64,000 nt of DNA from positions 35,402 through 99,401 of the forward strand of contig JADHOM010000005.1 of NCBI GenBank assembly GCA_016778985.1, written 5' to 3'. This document shows positions 47,898 to 56,225 of this stretch, piece by piece; position 1 is the first letter of the stretch; every line of letters begins with the position of its first letter. Position numbers and translations under genes: made by a program. The DNA is from Alphaproteobacteria bacterium. Lineage in GTDB: Bacteria; Pseudomonadota; Alphaproteobacteria; Puniceispirillales; UBA1172. The notes below the pieces were generated by a model. It was not told the origin of the DNA. It saw only the letters and a list, made by a program, of their open reading frames with translations, and did no database searches.

Positions 47898-50390
47898 ATG
47901 GCAGATATAACACAGCAACAGGACGGACAGAAAGCAACAGGAACGCTACCAGCATCGGCACGAGTGGTTGTTATAGGTGGTGGCTCTGTCGGGTGCTCTG
48001 TTCTCTATCACTTGGCCAAAATGGGTTGGACAGATTGTCTGCTATTAGAAAAGAATGAATTAACATCTGGGTCAACATGGCACGCGGCTGGCAACTGCCC
48101 TAACTTTGTCGGGTCATGGACAATGATAAAAATGCAATCCTATTCAACCGAGCTGTATCGGCGTCTAGGTGAAGAAGTCGATTATCCCATGAATTATCAT
48201 GTCACCGGGGCAATTCGCCTGGCCCATAGCAAAGAGCGGATGGATGAGTTTCGTCATGTCCAGGCCATGGGTCGCCAAATGGGTGTTGATTTTGAAATGA
48301 TGTCAAATGCGGATATGCAAAATATCTATCCGTTTTTAGAAACTCATGACCTGGAAGGTGGCCAATGGGACCCGCTGGATGGTGATATTGATCCGGCGCA
48401 ATTAACCCAAGCGCTAGCCAAAGGCGCGCGTGATCTAGGGGCGCAAATTATCCGCTTTTGTCCGGTCACTGGGGTCACCAGAAAAGGCGATGAGTGGGAG
48501 ATTGCAACGCCTATTGGTTCGGTGAGAGCAGAATATGTTGTCAATGCTGCTGGCTATCGGGCGGATGAGATTGGTAAAATGTTTGGCCGCGATGTTCCGT
48601 GCGTATCACTTGCGCATCAGTATCTTGTTACGGAAAGCATTAGTGAACTGTCAGGCCGGCAGGATAAGTTGCCACTGTTGCGTGACCCGGATAGCTCCTA
48701 TTATCTGCGCCAAGAAAAAGATGGATTGCTGCTTGGCCCTTATGAGAAAAACTGCCGAGCGCATTGGGTCAGCAGTGATGATCCACGGCCATCTGATTTC
48801 TCATTTCAACTCTGGAATGATGATCTGGAAAGACTGGAATGGTATATTGATGATGCCTGTAAACGTGTGCCTATTCTTGGCACGGCTGGGATCACGCGGG
48901 TGGTTAACGGCCCGATTCCATATGCGCCTGATGGCTTGCCATTGATTGGTCCAATGCCGGGTGTTCCAAATGCCTTTGAATGTTGTGTTTTCACCTTTGG
49001 TATTGTTCAAGCGGGGGGGGGGGGTAAGCTCATGGCTGAGATTATCATAGAAGGTGAGCCGGAAACCGATTCATGGGCAGTTGATCCAAGACGATTTACC
49101 GATCATGTTGACCGCGAATATAGCATTGCCAAGGCCATTGAAACCTACTCGCACGAATACGCTACGCATTATCCGCAAATCCAATGGCCTGCTGGTCGTC
49201 CGGCAAAAATGTCACCGCTTTATCATAAACTTAAAGATATGGGCGCGGAGTTTGGCGCATATGGCGGCTGGGAAAGAGCCGATTGGTTCCCTCAAGATGG
49301 CGATAAAAAAGAACCAGCACAGAGCTTTAATCGCCAGCATTGGCATCAAACCGTGGGCGCGGAATGTCGCCATGTTGCTGATCATGCCGGGATCATTGAT
49401 TTGACTGGATTTACCCGATTTGAGGTTAAGGGCAAAGGTGCGCGGGCATGGCTAGATACTATGGTTACTGGCCGTCTGCCGAAAGCTGGACGCATTGGGC
49501 TTGTCTATTTTTCTACCCCCAAAGGAAAAATCCTCACAGAAATGACCGCCACCTGTTTTAATGATGACCATTTTTGGTTGATCACTGGGGCTGGGGCATT
49601 CTGGCATGATCGTGATTGGCTTAATGCCCATTGTCCAGATGATGGGTCAGTCACCATCACCGATTTGACACGCGACATGGGCAGCTTGCTGATCACTGGG
49701 CCTAAATCATCAGCTATCATGGAGGCTGTCACCGGCACTAGCATGGCGCAAGATGATTTCAAATGGTTGACGCATCGCGAGGACAAAGTTGCAGGTGCTA
49801 ATGTGCGGCTGATCCGCGTCTCTTTCTCTGGTGAAGCAGGCTGGGAGCTGCATGTTCCTATGTCAGATATGGAAGCGGTTTATGATGAGCTAATGGCGAC
49901 AGGGGCGGCGCACCAGATCAAGCCTTTTGGTATGCTGGCACTTGATTCTATGCGTCTGGAAAAAGGCTATCGGTCATGGAAATCTGATCTGACATCTGAT
50001 TATACTATGCTAGAAAGCGGGCTCGGACGGTGGGTCAAAACTGATAAAGACAACTTTATTGGCCGAACCGCTCTGCTGACCGAAGAACAACGTGGGGCAA
50101 GCCGTAGATTTGTTGCTATGGTGGTTAATGATCCTACTGATGGTGAGCCATTTGGTGAGGCGGTATATCTGTCCTCTATCCGCTCACAAAATAAGGATGT
50201 TGGGCTGGTAGTATCTGCTGGCTATGGCCACCGTGTTGGGAAATCTATTGCCTATGGCATTGTCGATGAAACAGCATTTGCCAATGGCGATCCGCAACTT
50301 GAGGTAGAGATTTTAGGCCGTATGCGGCAGGCGCATATTGTTGATAATGCCGTTCTCTATGATCCTGATAATTCCCGTTTGCGCGCCTAA
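47898..50390 (+). CDS. FAD-dependent dimethylglycine/sarcosine dehydrogenase-like protein with GcvT domain
   Basis: 830 residues. The N-terminal D-amino-acid-oxidase-type FAD domain has VVVIGGGSVGCSVLYHLAKM and the FAD-linking motif GSTWHAAGN, where the His is the covalent attachment site in dimethylglycine dehydrogenase. From about 430 on come the GcvT-type folate domains (HADHAGIIDLTGFTRFEV-like start, then FSGEAGWELHVPMSDMEAVY and SMRLEKGYRSWKSDLTSDY). The family oxidatively demethylates dimethylglycine or sarcosine and passes formaldehyde to tetrahydrofolate. A run of 12 G residues lies inside the FAD domain. It is the first of a tandem pair and is followed by an MttB-type gene. Confidence 0.88.
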   Translation: MADITQQQDGQKATGTLPASARVVVIGGGSVGCSVLYHLAKMGWTDCLLLEKNELTSGSTWHAAGNCPNFVGSWTMIKMQSYSTELYRRLGEEVDYPMNYHVTGAIRLAHSKERMDEFRHVQAMGRQMGVDFEMMSNADMQNIYPFLETHDLEGGQWDPLDGDIDPAQLTQALAKGARDLGAQIIRFCPVTGVTRKGDEWEIATPIGSVRAEYVVNAAGYRADEIGKMFGRDVPCVSLAHQYLVTESISELSGRQDKLPLLRDPDSSYYLRQEKDGLLLGPYEKNCRAHWVSSDDPRPSDFSFQLWNDDLERLEWYIDDACKRVPILGTAGITRVVNGPIPYAPDGLPLIGPMPGVPNAFECCVFTFGIVQAGGGGKLMAEIIIEGEPETDSWAVDPRRFTDHVDREYSIAKAIETYSHEYATHYPQIQWPAGRPAKMSPLYHKLKDMGAEFGAYGGWERADWFPQDGDKKEPAQSFNRQHWHQTVGAECRHVADHAGIIDLTGFTRFEVKGKGARAWLDTMVTGRLPKAGRIGLVYFSTPKGKILTEMTATCFNDDHFWLITGAGAFWHDRDWLNAHCPDDGSVTITDLTRDMGSLLITGPKSSAIMEAVTGTSMAQDDFKWLTHREDKVAGANVRLIRVSFSGEAGWELHVPMSDMEAVYDELMATGAAHQIKPFGMLALDSMRLEKGYRSWKSDLTSDYTMLESGLGRWVKTDKDNFIGRTALLTEEQRGASRRFVAMVVNDPTDGEPFGEAVYLSSIRSQNKDVGLVVSAGYGHRVGKSIAYGIVDETAFANGDPQLEVEILGRMRQAHIVDNAVLYDPDNSRLRA
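49013..49024 (+). repeat. Run of 12 guanines inside a dehydrogenase gene
   Basis: Twelve consecutive G residues encode part of QAGGGGK in the FAD domain. The paralogue downstream has QSAGGAGM at the same place, so two to three Gly codons are conserved but an uninterrupted G tract is not required. Such tracts are prone to slippage, and a one-base change would frameshift the remaining 455 codons. Confidence 0.95.
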
Positions 50391-50405
50391 GAGGGGAAAC
50401 ACATT

Positions 50406-52883
50406 ATGGCTATTTCACTTCCAACTCATGCAAAAGCGGTCATTATTGGGGGCGGTGTCATTGGTACATCTGTTGCCTATCACCTGACAAAACTTGGCTG
50501 GACAGATGTTGTTCTGCTTGAACGGCGGCAATTGACATGTGGCACGACTTGGCATGCAGCAGGGCTAATCGCCCAGTTGCGTGCGACTCAGAATATGACG
50601 CGATTAGCAAAATACTCACAAGAGCTTTATTACAGCCTAGAAGAAGAAACAGGGGTGGCGACAGGCTTTAAGCGCAATGGGTCTATCACGGTTGCGCTGA
50701 CGGATGAACGTATGGAAGAATTGCGCCGGTCTGCCGCCATGGCACGGGCGTTCGGGGTTGAGATAAATGAGATCACGACATCGGAGATACTAAACCTCTA
50801 TCCCGGATTAAAAGTTGATGATGCGGTTGGTGGTGTGCATTTGCCAAAAGACGGTCAGGGCGATCCTGTTAACATCACGCAAGCCTTGGCTAAAGGCGCC
50901 CGCAATGGCGGGGCAAAGATTATTGAAGGCGTCAAAGTTACGAATGTCTTGACAGAGCAGGGCGTTGCCGTTGGCGTTGATACCGATCATGGCACAATCC
51001 AAGCTGAATATGTGGTGAATTGCGGCGGCATGTGGGCGCGTGAAATTGGTGCTATGGCTGGCGTATCCGTACCCTTACATGCCTGTGAGCATTTTTATAT
51101 TGTCACCGAAGGTGTTGAAGGATTGCAGTCTAATTTACCAGTTCTTCGGGTGCCTGATGAATGTGCCTATTATAAGGAAGATGCCGGAAAAATCATGCTT
51201 GGGGCGTTTGAGCCTAACTCCAAGCCGTGGGGCATGGATGGTATCCCTGAAGATTTTGAGTTTGATTCTTTGCCTGAAGATATTGATCACTTTGAACCTA
51301 TTCTTGAAAAGGCGATAAACCGTCTGCCTATCCTTGCCGAAGCGGGGATACAAACCTTTTTCAATGGCCCAGAAAGCTTCACTTCTGATAATCGCTATCT
51401 GATGGGGGAGGCGCCAGAGGTGAAGAACTTTTTCGTTGCTGCTGGCTTTAATTCGGTCGGTATCCAATCGGCTGGCGGCGCTGGCATGGCGTTAGCGCAA
51501 TGGATGGATAAAGGCAATGCGCCAATGGATTTATGGGATGTTGATATTCGCCGCATGATGCCGTTTCAAGTCAATCGGTCATATCTGCGTGAACGGGTAA
51601 GCGAAACATTGGGCTTGCTTTATGCTGATCATTTCCCTTATCGGCAGGTTGCAACAAGCCGTTTGGTGAAACGCTCACCTATTCATCACAGGCTAGAAGA
51701 ACAAGGCGCTTGCTTTGGTGAAGTCAGCGGTTGGGAAAGGGCAAATTGGTTCTTGCCAGCCAGTGCGGCGGCGCAAGGGCTGAAGCCTGAATATCAATAT
51801 TCATGGAAACGCCAAAACTGGTTTGACTATAATGCAGCAGAGCATAAAGCTGTGCGTAATCATGTTGGGATGTTTGATATGTCCAGCTTTGGCAAGATTA
51901 TGGTCATGGGGAAAGACGCCGAAGCCGTTTTACAGAAAGTTGCTTGTAATAATGTTGCTGTCGAAACTGGTAAGATTGTTTACACGCAATTCTTAAACTC
52001 AGATGGTGGGATTGAGGCTGATGTTACTATCACAAGGCTAGATGCTGATCGGTTTATTGTCGTCACGCCAGCGGCTACTATCCAGCGAGATTTGAACTGG
52101 ATCAATCGTCATATTCCTGATGGTGCGCATTGTAGCGTGTTGGATGTAACCGCAATGGAGTCTGTTCTGGTTGTAATGGGCCCCGAAGCCAGAGATTTTC
52201 TTCAGCCATTAATACCACAATCACTGACCAATGACGCTTTTCCATTTGGGACAATGCAAGAGGTTGAGATTGGTCATGCCTTAGCGCGTGCGCACAGGGT
52301 ATCCTATGTAGGTGAACTAGGCTGGGAGCTGTATGTATCCAGCGATATGGCGGTTCATGTTTATGATACTCTGATGACAAGGAGCCAGGATCATCCGCTT
52401 ACCTTATGCGGATTGCATACGCTAGATTCGTGCCGCATTGAAAAGGCATTTCGTCATTTTGGCCATGATATGTCTAGTGAAGATCATATTCTTGATGCCG
52501 GATTGGGCTTTGCTGCTCGCATTAATAAACAATCAGGCCGGTTCGGTGATTTTATCGGCCGTGACGCTGTTATTCAACGTAAAGAGGACGGTGTTAAGTC
52601 GCGTATGATGCAATTCCGTCTCAATGATACTGATCCTTTACTTTATCATAATGAGCCAATTATCCGCGATGGTCAGATTGTAGGGTATCTGACCAGCGGT
52701 AATTATGGACATCATCTTGGTGGTGCCATTGGCATGGGCTATGTGCCATGCCGTGACGCCAATGATGATGCCGCCGCTATGCTTGCATCCGAATATACAA
52801 TAAATGTTGCAGGTATAGATATTTCAGCAACCGCAAGCCTAAAGCCGATGTATGACCCAGATGCATCTCGCATGAAAGCGTAA
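50406..52883 (+). CDS. FAD-dependent dimethylglycine/sarcosine dehydrogenase-like protein with GcvT domain (second copy)
   Basis: 825 residues, 15 bases after its paralogue. The FAD domain starts AVIIGGGVIGTSVAYHLTKL and has GTTWHAAGLIAQLRATQNM with the FAD-linking His. The C-terminal half has GcvT folds (VGMFDMSSFGKIMVMGKDAE, VSYVGELGWELYVSSDM and a CRIEKAFRHFGHDM block). Against the first copy, the order of domains is the same but identity is only moderate, so different methylated glycines may be the substrates. With the MttB-family gene it suggests stepwise demethylation of glycine betaine, dimethylglycine and sarcosine. Confidence 0.9.
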   Translation: MAISLPTHAKAVIIGGGVIGTSVAYHLTKLGWTDVVLLERRQLTCGTTWHAAGLIAQLRATQNMTRLAKYSQELYYSLEEETGVATGFKRNGSITVALTDERMEELRRSAAMARAFGVEINEITTSEILNLYPGLKVDDAVGGVHLPKDGQGDPVNITQALAKGARNGGAKIIEGVKVTNVLTEQGVAVGVDTDHGTIQAEYVVNCGGMWAREIGAMAGVSVPLHACEHFYIVTEGVEGLQSNLPVLRVPDECAYYKEDAGKIMLGAFEPNSKPWGMDGIPEDFEFDSLPEDIDHFEPILEKAINRLPILAEAGIQTFFNGPESFTSDNRYLMGEAPEVKNFFVAAGFNSVGIQSAGGAGMALAQWMDKGNAPMDLWDVDIRRMMPFQVNRSYLRERVSETLGLLYADHFPYRQVATSRLVKRSPIHHRLEEQGACFGEVSGWERANWFLPASAAAQGLKPEYQYSWKRQNWFDYNAAEHKAVRNHVGMFDMSSFGKIMVMGKDAEAVLQKVACNNVAVETGKIVYTQFLNSDGGIEADVTITRLDADRFIVVTPAATIQRDLNWINRHIPDGAHCSVLDVTAMESVLVVMGPEARDFLQPLIPQSLTNDAFPFGTMQEVEIGHALARAHRVSYVGELGWELYVSSDMAVHVYDTLMTRSQDHPLTLCGLHTLDSCRIEKAFRHFGHDMSSEDHILDAGLGFAARINKQSGRFGDFIGRDAVIQRKEDGVKSRMMQFRLNDTDPLLYHNEPIIRDGQIVGYLTSGNYGHHLGGAIGMGYVPCRDANDDAAAMLASEYTINVAGIDISATASLKPMYDPDASRMKA

Positions 52884-52909
52884 ACACTTCAAAAAGAGCA
52901 GGTACAGTC

Positions 52910-54493
52910 ATGAGAACATTTCCTATCCCTCAATCCCCAAGATCAGTACGCAGAGCAGGTGGCAGGCAAGCGAGGAAAGAACTTCGTTCAGCGCCTTTAT
53001 CAGATGATATTCGTCCGGTGCGCCCGGGGCTGTCAGGCGGCTTATATAAGCCTATTGATGATAGTGGCGTTGCCGCAATCACAGATACCGTCTTTCAGAT
53101 ATTAGAAGAGATTGGTCTATCCCAAGCCCCTGAGTCAGGTATCCGCTATATGACAGATGCTGGCGCAGTTTGTGGCGATGATGGCCGTGTTAGGTTCTCG
53201 CGAATGCTGGTAGAAGACACGATTGCCAAATCAGCACGGCAGATCACCTTACATGGCCAAGCGCCACAATTTGACTTGGATTTAAGCGGCACAAAAGTGC
53301 ATTACGGAACGGCTGGGGCGGCGGTGCATCTGGTTGATGTTGAGGGCCGGATTTATGATGAAAGCCGGCTTCAGGATATTTATGATGCCGCCCGCATAGT
53401 TGAAAATATGGATAATATTCATTTTTTCCAGCGTCCGATGGTAGCCCGCGACATTTCCGATGCGCGCGATCTTGACCTAAACACGCTCTATGCCTGTATC
53501 ATGGGGACACGCAAGCATGTCGGCGTCAGCTTTACTGAGGCTGAATATGTTGCCGAAGCATTGGAGATTTTGCATAAAGTCGCTGGTGGAGAAGACAAAT
53601 GGCGAGCCCGACCTTTTGTTTCTAACTCAAATTGTTTTGTCGTGCCGCCGCTTCGTTTTGCCACCGAATCCTGCCTAGTCATGGAAGAGGTTATCAAAGG
53701 CGGTATGCCTGTGTTATTGCTATCAGCAGGGCAAGCAGGGGCGACAGCACCGGCTAGCATTGCTGGTGCGGTATCGCAAGCGGTGGCTGAGGTATTGGCC
53801 GGACTTGTCTATGTCAATGCAATGGTGCCAGGGCATCCGGCAATATGTGGAACATGGCCGTTTGTATCAGATTTGCGGACAGGTGCTATGTCTGGCGGTT
53901 CAGGTGAGCAAGGCTTGCTGACAGCTGCATGTGCGCAGATCATTAATCATTTCGGGCTGCCGTCAGGGGCAGCATCTGGAATGGCAGATGCCAAGATGCC
54001 AGATGCTCAATCAGGCTATGAAAAAGGGTCAACCGCAGTTATGGCAGGGTTGTCGGGGCTAAATATGGTTTACGAATCTGCTGGTATGCACGCCTCATTG
54101 CTTGGCTTCTGTTTAGAAAGTTTGATTATCGATAATGATATGTTAGGGCAATTAATGCGTTGCGTGCGAGGCATTGAGGTAAATGCCGATACCCTCAGCG
54201 TTGATGCCATGCGTGATGTCTGCATTGGTGGCCCGGGGCATTATTTAGGGCATGATGCAACGATCAAAGTCATGCAAACCGAATATGTCTATCCACAGCT
54301 GGCTGATCGCTCATCTCCAAAAGAATGGGAAGAAAATAACAAACCGGATTTGTTAAAACAGGCGACGAAAAGCAAGAATAAAATCCTTGATAACATCTTC
54401 CCCAATCATATCCCTGAACAGGTTGATGAGCTAATCCGCCAGCACCATAATATCCTGCTTAGGCGCAAGGAAGACATGGTCAAAGCGGTATAA
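52910..54493 (+). CDS. MttB-family (trimethylamine methyltransferase-like) protein, non-pyrrolysine
   Basis: 527 residues of the MttB family: RRAGGRQARKELR-type start, VHYGTAGAAVHLVDVEGR, ALEILHKVAGG, PLRFATESCLVMEEVI and SGAASGMADAKMPDAQSGYE. No in-frame TAG is present, so it is not the pyrrolysine enzyme for trimethylamine. Non-pyrrolysine members demethylate quaternary amines such as glycine betaine, passing the methyl group to a corrinoid protein. No corrinoid protein or methyl-corrinoid:tetrahydrofolate methyltransferase gene is present in this window. It follows the two dehydrogenases by 26 bases, so glycine betaine is the likeliest substrate. A strong terminator ends the unit. Confidence 0.88.
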   Translation: MRTFPIPQSPRSVRRAGGRQARKELRSAPLSDDIRPVRPGLSGGLYKPIDDSGVAAITDTVFQILEEIGLSQAPESGIRYMTDAGAVCGDDGRVRFSRMLVEDTIAKSARQITLHGQAPQFDLDLSGTKVHYGTAGAAVHLVDVEGRIYDESRLQDIYDAARIVENMDNIHFFQRPMVARDISDARDLDLNTLYACIMGTRKHVGVSFTEAEYVAEALEILHKVAGGEDKWRARPFVSNSNCFVVPPLRFATESCLVMEEVIKGGMPVLLLSAGQAGATAPASIAGAVSQAVAEVLAGLVYVNAMVPGHPAICGTWPFVSDLRTGAMSGGSGEQGLLTAACAQIINHFGLPSGAASGMADAKMPDAQSGYEKGSTAVMAGLSGLNMVYESAGMHASLLGFCLESLIIDNDMLGQLMRCVRGIEVNADTLSVDAMRDVCIGGPGHYLGHDATIKVMQTEYVYPQLADRSSPKEWEENNKPDLLKQATKSKNKILDNIFPNHIPEQVDELIRQHHNILLRRKEDMVKAV

Positions 54494-54501
54494 ATGACAA
54501 T

Positions 54502-54534
54502 AAAAAGCGGCGATCATATGGACTGCCGCTTTTT
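54502..54534. terminator. Bidirectional rho-independent terminator between the MttB-type and soeC genes
   Basis: AAAAAGCGGC (54502-54511) pairs with GCCGCTTTTT (54525-54534) across a 13-base loop. A T-run follows on the plus strand, and the A-run gives one on the minus strand. It therefore terminates both the MttB operon and the convergent soe operon. Confidence 0.92.
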
Positions 54535-54557
54535 TAATCCTCTATTTGTCAAATATT

Positions 54558-55469
54558 CTAATGTTGGTCGCCGTAATAGAGCGTTACGGTATGTTTTGCT
54601 TCAGCAAAAAATAGCCAGCGTTCTACTATCACTCCAGCGAGATGAACAAGCGCGGCAAGGACAAGTAAAGCTGCTGAATGTGGATATAGCCCAAGCACCA
54701 AAAGCGGGATGATAGCAGCCAGAATAAATGCGATAACAGCCAGCCGCAAAGCATGTTTGCGGGCGACGACAAATCCCATTTCATGTTGAAGCCAGTTTTC
54801 TTCGCTATGCGGCGGCATAATCATTCGTACTTTGCCAAGCGCACCAAGACCTGTTGCCGTCTCAGGAGTTGAGCCTGAGCCTTTGCTGCCGGCAAGGTTC
54901 CACCATAATATCTTGATCAGGCTTGCCACCGCAATCATTCCAATACCCCATTGGCTAAGCGCAATAGTAGGATTGCCTGCTAAGCCCTCTAAGGCGGCGG
55001 CGAGCAAACAGCCACCAGCCAATGCCAAGACAACAAACACCACAGGTGTTAATATATGATGCCAACGGGCAATGGTTTTCAATGAAGCATAGATCATGGC
55101 TGTTGAATAAATGGTAATCAGGCTCATTATACTGAGGATAATGCCGAGCCACGGCCGTGCTTGACCTGAAATCAGGTGATCCAGAAAATAGCCAGCCAGG
55201 ACAATAGTGGTCAAAGCCGCCATGACGCCTTCACGCGATAACCATGAGCTCCGCCATTGTGAGAGAGCGCGCCATGCGCGTTCGGGATGACCTAGATGTA
55301 AGGTGGAGGATAATACGCCTACCCCAATTAGCCCCAAAGATACAGCGGCATGAATAATCACCCATTCAGGTGATGTTGCCGCAAGCAAGCCAAGACCGAT
55401 TAACACGGTAAGGCCAAGGCCAAGGCCGGATAATGTGGTAAAGATAATTAGCGAAGCCGCAGGACGCAT
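54558..55469 (-). CDS. soeC: Membrane anchor subunit of sulfite dehydrogenase (SoeC/DmsC-like)
   Basis: 303 residues with about eight membrane helices of the DmsC family. GVGVLSSTLHLGHPERAWRA, with the conserved LGxPxxAWRA-like motif, and HHILTPVVFVVLALAGGCLL are visible, as is the end IVERWLFFAEAKHT. It anchors the molybdenum enzyme in the membrane and passes electrons to quinone. It is the last gene of soeA-soeB-soeC. The sulfite role is inferred from the taurine context. Confidence 0.82.
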   Translation of the reverse strand: MRPAASLIIFTTLSGLGLGLTVLIGLGLLAATSPEWVIIHAAVSLGLIGVGVLSSTLHLGHPERAWRALSQWRSSWLSREGVMAALTTIVLAGYFLDHLISGQARPWLGIILSIMSLITIYSTAMIYASLKTIARWHHILTPVVFVVLALAGGCLLAAALEGLAGNPTIALSQWGIGMIAVASLIKILWWNLAGSKGSGSTPETATGLGALGKVRMIMPPHSEENWLQHEMGFVVARKHALRLAVIAFILAAIIPLLVLGLYPHSAALLVLAALVHLAGVIVERWLFFAEAKHTVTLYYGDQH

Positions 55470-55478
55470 AGCTTTCTC

Positions 55479-56225
55479 CTATCCTGGAAGCTGATCAAGA
55501 GCCTGATCAAGCCATTTCCAAAACCCTTTAGGTGTTGTCTTCTTTGCCATTGATACCAGATCAACATCTTCGCTTTCATGACGTGGGCGAGGTCGTGGTG
55601 GCAGGTATTTATTGACTGGCTTGGTGTCTTGCTCTGGCATCAGATCATAGCCGCCACGTTCTGCAACAAGCATGCTAACATCCGATGTGGGATCATTCAG
55701 ATCACCAAAATGGCGGGCGCTAGTTGGGCATGTCCGAACACAAGCGGGGACGCGATCTTCTTCTTCAAGATGGGTGTTATAGATACGGTCAATACAAAGC
55801 GTGCATTTTTTCATGACACCTTCGGCAGGATCCATTTCTCTTGCCCCATATGGGCATGACCATGCACATAACCCACAGCCGATACACCAGTCTTCATTGA
55901 CCAGAACAATACCATCTTCTTGGCGTTTATATGAGGCTCCAGTGGGGCAGACCGTGACGCAAGGCGCATCATCGCAATGCAAGCAAGATTTAGGAAAATG
56001 CACGACACGCGCTTTGGCGGCCTCACCAGCTTCAAAAGCATGAACACGGTTCAGCCACGCCCCTGTCGGATGCGCGCCATAAGGATCGCTATCTGCTAAT
56101 GGGGCGCCGTATCCCGCGGTATTCCATTCTTTGCAGTTCACTACACAGGCCTGACAGCCAACACAAATATCAAGATCAATAACCAGACCGAGTTTTTTTT
56201 CGGTCGAAGAAGGCAGACAGGTCAT
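55479..56225 (-). CDS. soeB: Iron-sulfur subunit of sulfite dehydrogenase (SoeB/DmsB-like)
   Basis: 248 residues with four cysteine clusters for [4Fe-4S] centres: CVGCQACVVNCKEWNT, CLHCDDAPCVTVCPTGASY, WCIGCGLCAWSCPYGAREM and KCTLCIDRI with ACVRTCP. It carries electrons between the molybdenum subunit and the membrane anchor. It shares one base with the upstream gene (TAATG), a coupled arrangement. The C-terminal tail (about 50 residues after the last cluster) is longer than in DmsB. Confidence 0.88.
   Translation of the reverse strand: MTCLPSSTEKKLGLVIDLDICVGCQACVVNCKEWNTAGYGAPLADSDPYGAHPTGAWLNRVHAFEAGEAAKARVVHFPKSCLHCDDAPCVTVCPTGASYKRQEDGIVLVNEDWCIGCGLCAWSCPYGAREMDPAEGVMKKCTLCIDRIYNTHLEEEDRVPACVRTCPTSARHFGDLNDPTSDVSMLVAERGGYDLMPEQDTKPVNKYLPPRPRPRHESEDVDLVSMAKKTTPKGFWKWLDQALDQLPG

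Noticed and set aside
52910..54493. Pyrrolysine-containing trimethylamine methyltransferase
   Set aside because: There is no in-frame TAG codon in the gene and no pyrrolysine genes in the window.
54494..54712. Small frame starting at the MttB gene's stop
   Set aside because: It runs through the strong terminator hairpin and into the complement of soeC.
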